Below the pieces are notes generated by a model. It saw nothing but the letters and a program-made list of their open reading frames with translations. It made no database searches and had not been told where the DNA came from. Positions 1-11,583 of a DNA stretch of 64,000 nucleotides are shown here, in pieces (positions within the stretch are counted from its first letter, which is position 1; each line of letters opens with the position of its first letter). The stretch is from Schizophyllum amplum. Lineage: Eukaryota > Basidiomycota > Agaricomycetes > Agaricales > Schizophyllaceae. Position numbers and translations under genes: made by a program. The stretch lies in assembly GCA_007026445.1 (NCBI GenBank), contig VDMD01000003.1:930001-994000 (forward strand), read 5' to 3'.

Positions 1-2437
1 GCTTTGCTTACGCATAATTTCCGGCGCCTGCCGGCCTTGGTATTGTTCAGAAGGGGGCGGCTCCGATGCCACCGAGCGTTCGCCTCCGGGCGTGGTTGAT
101 AGTCCAATCCCCCCAGGCGCGGCTTCGTCAGACACCGGCGTGGGATGCGTGGTCAAACTGTCGGACAATCGATCCAGAAGAGATGGACGCCGCGAATCGG
201 ACGCCTCGCGCTCGGTGCCGACGCTGGCGTCGGAAAGTCGTTCTAACAGAGACGGTTTGCGAGCTGCGCCTGCAACATTATCTTGCATGCCCGCATCGTT
301 ATTCTCCTGCGCAGGCGCAGCATCATTTTCCTCCGCAGACACTAGAAGCACCTGGTCAGTAGAGCGGAGAAATAAAAGACGTAGCGCTTGGGGCGCAGCA
401 TAAACGCACCCTCTTTGCTCGATTCGGAAGGCTGGTGGGGCTGTTGTATTCCCGGGCGTGAGGGCCGTTGAATTCCCGCGTGAGGAGGCCGCTGAATTGC
501 CGCGCGAGAGGCCCTCGAGCTTGTGTTACCCAGGATATGCGCGTGTACAGAATCTCGGAGACTGAATTGACGCGGCGGTTTCTTGGTCCGCTCGCGAGGG
601 GCGTCCATGACGGTCCCTTCATGGGCAGCTCCCTCGATGCGAGCGCCTCCCTCGATGCAGGCCAGAGATCGAGCGTTTGCCTCGGTCCCGTCGACCTCCC
701 CGTCGACCTCGTCCCCATGTCGGTCCGACGCGCAGGCGCTCCCGCTCCCAGGGCTCAAGCTCCGAGTGCCGTCATCAGAGTCTCGAGTGTGATGATGGCG
801 CGCTCCTCGCTCAGGCAACTTCCCACGAGTCTTTTCGCTGAGCCCACGAGTCCTGTCGCAGAGCCTCGGTTTGGTCTCACGCCCGTGGGCACCTGCCTCT
901 GAGCTGTAATCTGTCTCTGCTCGGTAAACGCTCCTGCGCCGCCGCCCTATCGGATCGCCCGCGCCGAGGTGCGCGGACGCTGTGTTCTGGAATGATGATA
1001 GACCTGGCGCGGACGGTGATAAGCCTGACATGGGCGAGGGGTCTCGAGATCGCCGGTCACGCTCCGAATCGTGATATCTGCCGGAAGGGGACCACGAGAG
1101 CTCTGGAGAATAACGCCTTCGGGACGTTCGTCTTCGTTGACGAGCAGCCGATCGGGACCGCGAGCCTGAACGTGAGCGGCGCTTCCCGGGGCGTGGTGAG
1201 CGCGAACGTGACCTGGATATTCTCCGCGATGCAGCGCGGTCTCTAGCGGGCGCAGGAGATGCAGAGCGAGGAGAATAATGAGAAGGTCGATGACGGGATG
1301 CCGCAGGGTATGGAATGTCGGTGTCGTACTGCGTCAGTGAAGTTATTCAATAGGGGACTCGATGGAGAGGTAGTAAGTCATTCACCTGCACCACGCGATC
1401 GTAAACGAAGAGATCTTTGTATGGCGAACGTACGAAGGAGTACACTTCTGAAGCAGCGTCAGCCACCGACGTCGCTCCGGTACCTGGGCGCATATGTACC
1501 GTGAGCGAAGTGCTCGGCATTCGGATGTCTATTGCCTTCGAGATACGGCGAATCCATGTCCAGAAATTCGGCGAGTAATTTGACCGCGGACTCGGAGCGA
1601 ATGTCAATGGATTTCATGATAGAGATGATGAATGTGGTGAGAAACTATTGGGGGCGTCAATTCTCCGAGGACACCGTTATGAGGCCTTCTGCCTACCTCG
1701 ACATCAAGGTTTACCCAGACCTGTAGTTCGCGGCGGAGAAAGACAGTGGTGCGGGATATGAGGTCCTGCGATGCGGAGAATTGGGCAGGAGTGGGGTACG
1801 GGCGGTATCGCGTGAACGAGTTGGATGCTACGTGCTGTACACATTTCTTTCGTCAGTCCCCTCGGAAGCTAGAGGTATGCAGTTTCAAACGAACCTTCGC
1901 ATAAGAACCGTGTTCATATACCCATCGTCTCTTGCGTAAGGACTCTTCCAGCCTGTCCAGTTCCTCACGCTGGGCAGCTCTGCGACCCCATTCGCGTTCT
2001 GCACGTCTGCGTCTGATGGGTGCGGCGGTAGTCGATCGCGTGGCCTGAAGGGGCTTGGGGGACGTACGAAGAAGAGTGAGGTAGTGTCTCTGGTAGTCGT
2101 AGTTGGAGCGTATGTTATGTATGAGGTGGTCTCCGATGTTTTGCGTGCAGAGAGGACATCTGCGAGACTGCTCTAGGGTGGATGTAAAGCTTGTAAGTTA
2201 TCCGGGATATTCATATAGAGCTCACTCACCTGTCCAAATCAAGAGACACTCGAAGCAGAACTCATGCGAACATGTAGGGATGACTGTTCGGTCGACGAAT
2301 TCCTGAAGACATATGCTGCAGTTGTACCCATCGTCTTCGAAGTCGACCTGCTCTTCTGTATCGGAGTGATCAATGCCAATGCCTTCCACATGCGTCTCTT
2401 CTTCTTCTACTTTGACGACTTCATCGTCTCGAGACAT
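1..2437 (-). CDS. Topors-like RING E3 ligase with SR-rich tail (partial, runs off left edge)
   Basis: Predicted nuclear E3 ubiquitin (possibly SUMO) ligase of the Topors/ICP0-like family. Exons, phases checked: 2437-2230, 2172-1895, 1834-1697, 1644-1500, 1447-1386, 1328-410, 341-<1, giving 697 residues to the edge. An acidic N-terminus precedes a C3HC4 RING at about residues 39-80 (CSICLQEF, CSHEFCFECLLIW, then SRRCPLC after the first intron). Next comes the Topors-type block with YAKHVASNSFTRYRP, an RRELQVWVN stretch and LLAEFLDMDSPYL. The C-terminal half is Ser/Arg-rich (RSRSRSPRPGKRRSRS), as in animal Topors. The last exon holds two PSLLxRLSD motifs (PSLLERLSD, PSLLDRLSD), whose role I do not know. 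Start is the first ATG before the RING. Divergent to the bromodomain gene, 177 bp apart. Family assignment confident, substrates unknown. Confidence 0.85.
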
Positions 2438-2614
2438 GAGTGCGTGGAGGAACTGAGCAACGCACTACACCGCTGACAGCTCAGGGTCATGACAAGCGCT
2501 TGACGCGTCCGGCAAGCGGGCCGAGCATCCGAGTGCATACAATATTCTCCCACGCCACAAAGAGCAGATTGTTGATTCGTATTGATTCCTAAAGCTCGCT
2601 TGGGTCTTCACAAA

Positions 2615-5302
2615 ATGGATGACTTCGAAACTTATTCTTATGACTATAGCGAGCCCGGCTCCTCTGATGGCCACCAGTCGCCACCACCAGTTCCGACGCA
2701 GACTCTGCCGAAAATCACCCTCAAATTGCCGCCCTTGAAGAGCGTCAAACCGCCGAAATCGCACAAGAAGAAATCCGGCAAGACCGCTCATGCATCGGCG
2801 CCCGCGTACGACTATGTGTCCTACACGGCACCCAGGCAACAGCGTCCCGTCAAGTTGAAGCCTTTGAAGGAGGTGCTCAGCAAGCTCATAGGCCAAATCA
2901 AAAAGTGCGCCCCGTCACCTCTCCCCACCATTCGTTGCTAAATCTGCATAGGAAGGACGACTATGCCTTCTTCCTCGAGCCCGTCAACCCGGCGCTTGTT
3001 CCCGGATACAGCGATGTAGTGAAGCAGCCCATGGACTTGGGAACCATGTCCACCAAGGTGGACCGCGGTCGGTATCGCTCGCTCGAGGAGTTCGAGGTGC
3101 GTTGATCGTGGCTCGTGCTCTTTCGTTTTCTGATGATCTTCCAGAATGACTTCAAGCTAGTGGTAGGGAACGCGAAGAGATTCAATCCCCCCAATACTAT
3201 ATACCATACCGAGGCCGAACGCATCGAAGCATATGGGCTCGATCATATCTCCAAGGCCTCTGGAACCGTCGTCCAATACGAGACGGACTGGAATATAGAT
3301 GTGGAAGGGGAAGATGAACCCCATGACGGCGAAGAAGACGACGGCGGTACAGCCATGGATGTGGACGAGCCGCCGCCTCGGCGGTCATCTACACCACAAA
3401 TCGCTGCGTCTACTTCAACATCGACCCGTCGCGGCCCTCGCGGACCGTATAAGAAATCTGGCTCGACTGCTCCTCAGAACACCTTGGATGAGGATGGGAG
3501 ATTGCCAGGAGCAAAGGACGGGTTGGCTGCGTTCCCGCCTGGGTCGGACTTCGCCAAACTAATGCTTCAGCTGAAATTGAAGAGTACGTGCTTACGCTGT
3601 ACATCTGCATCCTTGCTCATTACAATTTAGATAAACGATACAAGACGAAGAAGGAGCGCATGCGAATAGAGAAAGAGGGGTTGCCTGTCTTACCAGATGG
3701 CAGTCTGGACTACTGGGAGAGTGCGTGCTTTGAGCAAAATCCGCTTGCCATGAACTGACATGATATCCTTGCAGTCGAAGAACCATTCTACATGCTGCAG
3801 ACTCTCGTCCCCGATCTGCTTACTCGTCCTCAGCTTATTCCTCTTTTCCCGCCCGTCTCATCGTCCTATCAAGTATCCCAGGAAGCACGCGAGTCTTCTT
3901 GGGATCCCAATCGCGCTCAGTCTGTCCAGCCGCAAGGTCAACTCGTACCAAGTCTTCCGCTCCCGGTCGCGCTACCGACCTCGCATTCACCAGACATAGA
4001 TGTGTACGAACCACCGCGGGTCTTGGGCAAACGACAACACTGGACAGTCACCCGAAATGTCAGCTCGCGCTGGCGAGGGGACCGAGACGAAGATGACAAC
4101 GCGGACGAACCTCCATGGAAAATGCCTCGTGAAGCGCATACAACCGATTTTGGAAGCCTCGCCGTGTTGGCGAGTGAAATCGAGGGCGAAATGCGGCGAC
4201 GAAACGTGCAGCAGAACCCTTGGAGCGACCACAGCGAGGAGGAAAGGCTCTTCTTGGAGACACTCGTGGATACGCTTTCGCCGAACCCCGCGAAGGCCAT
4301 AGCGAGCATGCAGTATCACGACGGGAGTGTCAGGCAGCCAGAGGACGATGAGCGCGGCCCAAAGATGGTCAGGAATCATCCTGTGTGCTTCACGCCCTGG
4401 TTGGCTGCTGAGTGTGAGGAGTACCTAAGGGACGTCGTATACGGAGGGGCGGCGGGGTATGCGTATGTTCGTAGCTTGGCACAATTCGCGAGTTCTAGCG
4501 ATATACTGCTCGACGACGAAGACTCTGATGAGGTACGTGGCGCTGTGCTCATGTTCGTCTTCAATCGCTGATATCGCCGTAGGACTGCGACACGTCCGAC
4601 GGTAAACAATATTCGTCGCGCGGGCTGGGCATCACCCTCGCGCAGTACATCGAGCGCGAAATCCTCGATCCATGCACCGACCAACGTCATCAGCTCGTGC
4701 GCCGCACCGGGCAGCTCATCGCCACCTATCCCCGCGCATGCTGGGCGAGCCTCATGGTCCACTACAACCAGCGTAACACGCGCGGTGGCGTCTTCGACGA
4801 TGAGGTCGTACGGCAGATGGGCATCGCGCTGACAGCCTTCCCAAGGGCGTCCCGCACGATCGACAGCCTCCGTGTGCTGTATCAGGGCCACCTCGACGTG
4901 AACGTCCTCGTGCGCGCGCCGGAGGATTTGGAAGCCTGCGAGCGGGAGTGGGAGGGCGCGCCGGCGGAAGAGGGGCAGGCGCGGCAGCCAAAGCGCCTCG
5001 GGGAAGTGGTGCGGTATGTGATGGATAAGATAGGGGAAGTGTCGAAGCAGCTAAAGGAGGAGGCGGCGGAGAGAAAATTAGAGGGGGTGAAGAAGGAGGG
5101 GCAGGCGCCTGAGAGTATCAGTGGGGCGGTCAAGTTGGAGGCGACCACCGGGCGGGATGCGTTGGAGGAGATTCCGGAAGTGCGGAATATTCGCATGAAC
5201 CTGCTGGCTTTGGCGAAGCGCGCTCCGACTGGCGCACAAAGACCGCTCAACTTCACTGTGCCACTGTCGACCATACCTGCGACCCTTACAACGACGGCAT
5301 GA
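2615..5302 (+). CDS. Bromodomain-containing protein, BRD7/9-like
   Basis: Chromatin reader expected to bind acetyl-lysine. Six exons, phases consistent: 2615-2904, 2952-3096, 3145-3583, 3631-3720, 3775-4532, 4583-5302; 813 aa. The N-terminus is disordered with a KITLKLPPLKS motif and a Lys-rich patch. The bromodomain lies at about residues 85-190: YAFFLEPV, the ZA-loop signature PGYSDVVKQPMDLGTM, GRYRSLEEFENDFKLV, and the conserved Asn of NAKRFNPPNTIYH. An RGPRGPYKK AT-hook-like stretch and a long conserved C-terminal region follow. This arrangement resembles BRD7/BRD9-type proteins of SWI/SNF-like complexes; that complex assignment is inference. The ATG at 2615 was preferred over an upstream non-ATG extension because the MDDFETYSYDY start is acidic and typical. 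Confidence 0.87.
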
Positions 5303-5522
5303 GGTCGATTACCACCGTAGGCACGCACAATCTGAACATTTTTGAATCCATGCCAGTCAACTTGGACTCAAAGAGCTGTTCACCCAGTGTTCAAACGTTC
5401 ACCCCAGGTTCACCCTCAAAAACGAATGACTGACTACGATACCCATAAGCATAAGTGCTCTCGCAGATTCATATGATGATTTATGCTACACGCAGTGAAT
5501 ACTCAACTGTCCAGAACCTGAT

Positions 5523-6433
5523 TTACGCCAGTGCCACCCAAGCACCCGCGCATGCCGCGACCACTGCGACGAGGCTCGCGCTCGCGCCCATTGCGCCGTT
5601 ACCGTTCGAACCGAAGCCCTCCTCGGAGGAATCATCATCGCTCGAGGAATCATCGTCGCTTGAGGACGCGTCCGTGGGGGTCGACGAGGAAGCCGTCCGA
5701 GTGGGAGTGGTGAAGGTCGCGGTGCCGGTGGGCGTGGTGACGGGCGTCGTGGACGCGCCGGTGAGGGAGGTCAAGGCGCTGCTCTCGTCCGAGAAGATAT
5801 CCGAGATGGAGTCCGTGAAGGAGGCGGGCGCGCCCGTGGCGGAGGCAGAAATTGCGGACAGAGTGAGGCCGGAGACGTTGGGGCAGGATTCCTCGAAGGC
5901 TGGGGAGGTGTAAGAATGTGTGAGAGAAGACGACGCGGAAGAAAAAGAAGTGCGCGTGCGTGAGGGGGGCGGCGCAAGCGGAATAGCAAGGGGATAGGGA
6001 TAAAAACATACAATCGAGAATATATTCGCCCTGCTGGACCATTTCATCAGAGGGTGCGAGGGCGACGAGGCACCCCACACAGGCCTCGAGCGAGTCGCCG
6101 TTGCCTTGTGTGCACAGGCAGTCCGTGTCGGCGCAGTTGGAGAGCGTGTCCAGGATGGTGTTGCAGTCACTCTGGCACTGTACAAGGAGCGTCTCAGAAC
6201 GCGCGCAATAAGAAAGGTAGCGCCACGAACCTCCTCCGGGATATCATCCGAGCCGAGTGTCTGCCTCGCAGCCAGGAAGGACTTGGCTACGTGCCGCACG
6301 GCGTTCTGGGAGGACGCCGCGGAGACTGCACGTCGATCGGTCATTTGCTCGGGCAGGGGGTGGGGATCGTATACGCACCAAGCCCAGAGCTGACGACGAA
6401 CGCGCCGAAGAGGGTAACGAGCGAGCGGACCAT
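5523..6433 (-). CDS. Secreted, GPI-anchored Cys/Ser-rich surface protein
   Basis: Predicted extracellular cell-wall or membrane-anchored protein of unknown function. Exons 6433-6379, 6325-6231, 6177-6012, 5899-5523; phases fit; 230 aa. A signal peptide (MVRSLVTLFGAFVVSSG) is followed by a compact Cys domain with C-x3-C spacing (CQSDCNTIL), CADTDCLC and CVGCL, reminiscent of fungal CFEM-like modules but not a full eight-Cys CFEM. Then comes a long Ser/Thr/Asp-rich stalk suited to O-mannosylation with repeated DDDSSSDDD-type runs. The last ~20 residues are hydrophobic after GSNGNGAMGAS, a typical GPI attachment signal. The Cys domain only appears after splicing out three short introns. Exact family not recognised. 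Confidence 0.75.
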
Positions 6434-6537
6434 GGCTAACTAGAGAATAAGACGGTTGGTCACGAAGGCTGTTACTTGGGTGCGTTGGGGGGGAAAGGAA
6501 AAGTGCCCTGCGGGAACTTGGCCGGATGCCCAGCAGC

Positions 6538-6548
6538 GCATTATATAG
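6538..6548 (-). promoter_or_regulatory. TATA box of the GPI-anchored protein gene
   Basis: A TATATAA core on the minus strand lies about 110 bp upstream of the start codon at 6433, a suitable distance for a short 5' UTR. Position and sequence only; no expression evidence. Confidence 0.4.
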
Positions 6549-7253
6549 TCAGTCCTCGGCATCAGCCCGGAGGCATCACGCCTGGAGAAGGAATCATGCG
6601 TGGACGGAGGACGAGCGCCTGTTGTACCTGTCAAGGCTGTCAGGACGCGAGTTTGAACTCGGAGTCATTAATCATCGTGGGATGTTGGCATGCAGGCGAT
6701 GTTGCCTGGGCGCTTATATCTTGGGGGTATATTTGGCCCTTGAGCGCTGAGAGCAACGGGGTCGACAGAGGCCGGAGACGATGGATGGTGGACGCAACTT
6801 GCTCAAGGACACGCAGCGCTGCGTCCGAGGTCAGAGAGAAGTGACTCAGGAGCTCAAGCCGGATCCCCACAAACGAGGAAGATCGTTACCTGCTTCTTTT
6901 GACTATCCCCGGTAAGGATCAAAGGATCAACATTTGCTTGGCCGCCTTGGCAACCTCGAGTCTCGGGCCGGGTCGAGATAATGCATTGTCGTGACCGAGG
7001 CAGGACCGAGGCGGAGGCGTGACTTACAAGCACGACTTACAACGGTCCATTGTGTAGATCCCACTATCATGGCAAGGTGTCTCCGGCGAGACCTGGGTGA
7101 AGCGGTGCAGCGTTTCGATTCATACGACGTGCATGTGCGCCCCAAGGTACAAGAAGTACAACTGCCTCGACGGAGCGGCGCAGAATTTCTCGCTGCATAC
7201 AGGTAGCAACTTCAACACATGCGCGACGGCGGCGAGGCTGATTCGATCGCGAA
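6549..7253. other. Intergenic, no gene supported
   Basis: About 0.7 kb between the promoter of the GPI-protein gene and the 3' end of the cyclophilin gene. Short open frames occur on both strands but none shows domain motifs, splice-consistent continuation or a credible start. Confidence 0.5.
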
Positions 7254-8313
7254 TTACATCTCCCCACACTCTGCACGTCTTGGTCAGTACGTACAGAGCT
7301 TTCAGACCAGAATATACTCTGAACGCGCCTGTGATTTTGACGACCAACTTCGGTCGATTGTTCTGGCCGGTCGGCACGTTCTCAATCTACACAAGCGTCA
7401 GTACTGCGAGCAGCTGACCATGATATGATACTCACCTTGCGCAGCGTGAGCATTCCATCTATGACCTTGCCAAAAACGACGTGCTTGCCGTCCAGAAAGT
7501 CGGCTTCCGCCGTGGTGATGAAGAACTGACAGGAGAGTGATGAAGGCGGTGAGTGATGAAAGACGATGTAGTTATGAAGGCGATGCAATTAGATAGATAG
7601 ATAGGTGAGGTCAGGTGTATTGATCCTACCTGACAGCCATTCGTGTTCGGGCCTGAATTGGCCATGGATAGTAGGCCGGGGCCTGTGTGCTTGACTTGAA
7701 AGTTCTCGTCCTGCGATGACATTCAGCACGGTCACGGGATAGGAAGTTCGATTCCGAATGTTCGCGCACCGGGAACTTGTCCCCGTAGATAGAGAATGAG
7801 CCAGTTCCGTCACCCTTCAGAAAGTCGCCGCCTAGCTGGGTCGGTCAGGACAACGGATAAGAGGGGCGTGACGAGGGATGGCGCACCTTGGCACATGAAG
7901 TTGGGGACTCTTTATGAATCCGTCAGTTCGCGGATGAACAGACCGTCGGCTTACTTACACCCTGCACGAGATGTCAGTCATGTATAGTCCCTACCGTCAA
8001 GGGGGGACGTACCGATGGAACGTCGCGTTCTTGTATCCCTGCGGACGTGCGTTCACTCTGTTGTCCTCGTCAGCGTCTACGTGTGAATTTGACTGGCCAC
8101 CTTTGAGAGCCTCACCTGTATTCGCCGGTGCAGAGCTGCCTGAAGTTCTCTGCCGTCCTGGACCATACACCTTCAGCATGGTGAGGACGCTTACTTGTAG
8201 ACAACTGACTTGGGCACGATGTCGTTGTACAGTTCCATCTTGATACGACCTGCGGGGGTCTCTCCTATATTAATGTCCATAAAGACAATTGGTCTTTGGT
8301 TCGTGGAAGACAT
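7254..8313 (-). CDS. PPIH: Peptidyl-prolyl cis-trans isomerase, cyclophilin H type
   Basis: Cyclophilin of the PPIH/USA-Cyp group, which associates with the U4/U6.U5 tri-snRNP. Ten exons give 174 aa, close to the ~177 of the family: 8313-8210, 8157-8116, 8057-8013, 7961-7959, 7909-7887, 7831-7770, 7710-7630, 7525-7436, 7386-7329, 7270-7254. Diagnostic segments: [102 protein letters not shown] and the terminal TECGEM. Active-site Arg of FHR is present. Two odd points: the fourth exon is only 3 nt, and the last intron (7328-7271) begins with GC rather than GT; both are required to keep the conserved protein. Diverges from the cyclin-like gene. Confidence 0.92.
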
Positions 8314-8497
8314 CGTGTTGTATGGCCGAGCTAGCGGGTCGACCGGGGGATGATGAGCGTTGAGAAGAAGAACAAGCGTTATCTCCGGACCGGTCCTCCG
8401 AAATGACGTGCACGCGCAACCAAACAATGCGCAATTGTTCTTTTCTGAGCAGGCTCTTCCTTCCTCCTCCTCCCATCAGCTTCCGTTGCGCGAAATT
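8314..8497. promoter_or_regulatory. Divergent promoter, cyclophilin H and cyclin-like gene
   Basis: Only 184 bp separate the two divergent start codons, so both promoters and 5' UTRs must be in this interval. No strong TATA box is visible. Confidence 0.55.
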
Positions 8498-11223
8498 ATG
8501 TCCTCGAGCGAAGCGTATACCATCGAAACAATGGACTCTGGTGATCGGCTGCTATGCTCGACCACAGCTTTGCCGCGCTTCTCTCCTTCTGAACTATGCT
8601 CCTCGCAAGCCCGTGCTTCAAGCTCTCAGGAACTGCCAGCGACTTCGTCGACACCTCCAGACGAAGATGTAGAATCTCGTGGCTCGTTCGACTCCAGCAT
8701 GACCTCCGAAACCGTCGAATCGAGCGTTGACTCACGGTCCGCCTCCTACGCCTCGCAGGACTCCGGCGACTCCAGCTCCCTCTCCAGCGACTTCGAGCGA
8801 TCTCAATGCAACGCATATGCCAACATCAGAGAAGCGGAAGCGGAAGCGGAACACGAATCCCTCAATATCTTGGATCGCGACGGCAACCAGCGCTCTCCTC
8901 ACGACGACGAATTCACTTTAGCGCTCAAGGAACGCTTGCACGACTTACTGTCGGCTAATGACGACGACATGCAAGACTCCCCTCAAGGCATCGATGAACG
9001 TGCTGTCGACTGTCATCCCTTCGATCTGCACGCGCATATACCCCGCTTTATCACAAGACCTGTTGCAAACATCCCTTCTCGCTTTTCCCGGGAGGTTCTC
9101 TGCGACGACACGCCAACCGATCGAACACATCGCTCCTCTGTGCCTCGTGATCCTTTGTACCCTTTGGCAACAACATCCCGTGCAGCACATCAACACTCAG
9201 CCGGTGTCCCTCATGCGCATATACCCAATCATCGATCGACAAGGGAGCTCTCTGGTACTCGAATAACGGCCCAGGAGTCATACTCGCCTCTGTGCACTGT
9301 CTCTTCCAAACGACGGAGATCTGACGAGGATACGTACGGCACCCCTGTTCCCCTCAAGCGCCACAAGTCAGGACCGCATCTGCTTGGCCTGCGGTATGTA
9401 CACATGAAGTTCATCGAGACACATGTTCATTGCCTTGACAGCGCACCCAGTAAGGGCGACAAGGAAAATCAGACATCAATCCCCGATGTCCTCGACCCTC
9501 TTGTCAACGCGCTCGTGCGGAGGCGAAGTCGTCTGGCTGCGCCATCGAGCGTTTCTGCAATGAAGACCGATAGCCGAAGGCAAGATTCTACAACAAGTCA
9601 ATATCTCGCTCGAGTCCCGGCGAGTCTGCGGAAGGCGGGCAGTCTGCGCTCGAATGTACGTGTGGCTACAAACTCGGCGAAACGATTATAAGTACTGAGA
9701 TCTCTTCAGCCTGACTCAGCCCCGCCTACGAAGGAAGACGAGGAAGAACCGATACCCACGGAGCCCAATACACCCATACCCGTTATTTCACCTTCAGCAA
9801 TACGTTCACCGTCCGCCCAACTTTCCCGCTCCGCAATTAGCTCGGCTAGCGCCAGACTGCGACGTCTGTGTCAACGCACACGCTGCACACGCCCGGCGCT
9901 CGGCGAGCACAGTGACGGGGACAAATATTCCTTCGAAGACACCCTCGTCATTGGAGCCGACATGCGTCTGAAGGTGGTCGACTGGCTGCTCACGGTTCGT
10001 GTAGTCTGCGCTCTCTCATTCGGCAAGGAATGGTCTGACACCTTCCCTCTAGTTTCTGCCTTCCAAACGCGCGCATCCGAACCTGTACGATCAGCTCGTC
10101 ACGTCTCCGGAAACGCGCTTCCAGTCAATCGCGCTCTTCTTGACATGCCTCAAGCAGACCGTCGAGGAAAACAACTGGGCTCACTTTGTCGATGCGAAGT
10201 GCCGGGCGCGCTTGATCGTCGACGCAGGGGACGACAACCGGCAACTGACTGCGGATGAGGAGCATTGCAACACCGAGGAAGACGTCGCTGAATATGAGAA
10301 GGAAGAATTCATGGAAGGGCTTCGTTTGATCGTCTGGGATATCGCTGTCGGGGCTTTGGCACTCAGTGTGAAGGTGTGTTCAGATAACTTTCGCCTTCAT
10401 ATATCTGCTTAAAACTCTACCTAGTTCCACAGAGATAATTTACCACCTCTGCTCCCTATATATGCGGACGAATTCATTGATATTGCGCCTCACGATGTGG
10501 AATATCAGACTTTCGAGGTGCGTGCTTCCCCTTCGTCGTACATCAAGACTCTGATCCTGTCACGCATAGGAATGTCAGCGCGACATCCTACGCTCTGTAT
10601 CCTATATGTTCGGCGTCACGCCCCAGCCGCTCATGGACAATCTCTGGCTAGCATTGCCCGAGCTACAGACTGTACTCGACTATGACGGTCCCAGCGGCTC
10701 GGAAGATTTCAGCAAGGCATCCGGGCTGCTCTTTCGCTCTGCTCGTGCCGAGGCCGACATTGCCAAGCGCTGGAACTGTGTCCGCAGAAGGGCGTGGGAG
10801 CTGCTTATACGTACTTGCAGAGGTTCGTGACACCGGTGTTAATGACCCCTGTGCACACTGAAGCAAAATCTACAACTAGAAGCCGACGTATTGAGGTTTG
10901 ATACCGCTATTTTGACTGCCGCCACGTTATTGCAGGCGCTGGTTGATGTATGCGCGATGCAGGAGGAGCTCATCGACGGACGTTGGAACGTTTTGGATCT
11001 CGGGCGCGCTGGGATTGCAAAGGCGCCAACGGAGACGAGATGGGTGCGCCGGGCGAGGAGGCGCGTGTTGCGCGACGATATTGAGGACAAAATATGCGAA
11101 GCGTTGGGTGTGGAAGAGGTCAGTGTGCATGGTGAAACGCCAGGTGGCCAAGCTGATTTTTGGTCTGAACAGGAGCGCCTGGTGGAATGTAAGAGATGGC
11201 TGGCTGAGACGAAGTTAGCTTGA
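8498..11223 (+). CDS. Divergent cyclin-like protein
   Basis: Exons 8498-9393, 9442-9655, 9710-9994, 10053-10373, 10425-10517, 10570-10822, 10880-11223; phases consistent; 801 aa. The first ~400 residues are Ser/acidic and disordered with an NLS-like KRHK patch. The C-terminal half resembles a cyclin box: MRLKVVDWLLTFLP (compare the MRxxLxDWL helix of A/B cyclins), WDIAVGALALSVKFHRDNLP, then ECQRDILRSVSYMFGVTPQP in the position of the helix and PTP-containing loop that end cyclin box 1. A helical segment around FDTAILTAATLLQALVDV could be the second box. Inferred to bind a CDK, but the match is by eye and weak at the invariant Lys/Glu pair. Intron 1 (9394-9441) is 48 nt with no stop, so its retention would stay in frame. 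Confidence 0.6.
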
Positions 11224-11583
11224 AGGTTTGGGTGCGCTTATTGCTTGTTGCTTGACCGACTGCTTGTGCTGTTGTATCTGTAACCTTGCGCTGCTCTACT
11301 CATGTTTCTGCGGTCGTGCCCTTGCTACTTGTACGGTGTATGCCGTCTCTGCCGACCAGGGAACTGAATGAGTCCCAGGACGTAGACCGGAGTCCTCCCA
11401 TGACAAGCGGAGCAGGACGTCATCTGAAATATTGCCATTGAGACTGAAGTTTATCGTGGGGTTGTTGGTTGTAAGTCAATCGTATGCAATACAGATGGGC
11501 AAGATATGGGAAGGGCAACAGGGACTCGTCATGGGACGAACAAAGCGGCAAAATGATTAAGGCCTTCCGGCCATGATGCATAA

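Noticed and set aside
6590..6700. tRNA-like stretch around GAGTTTGAACTCGGAG
   Set aside because: The putative T-arm has a 6-nt loop and no acceptor, D or anticodon arms could be paired around it.
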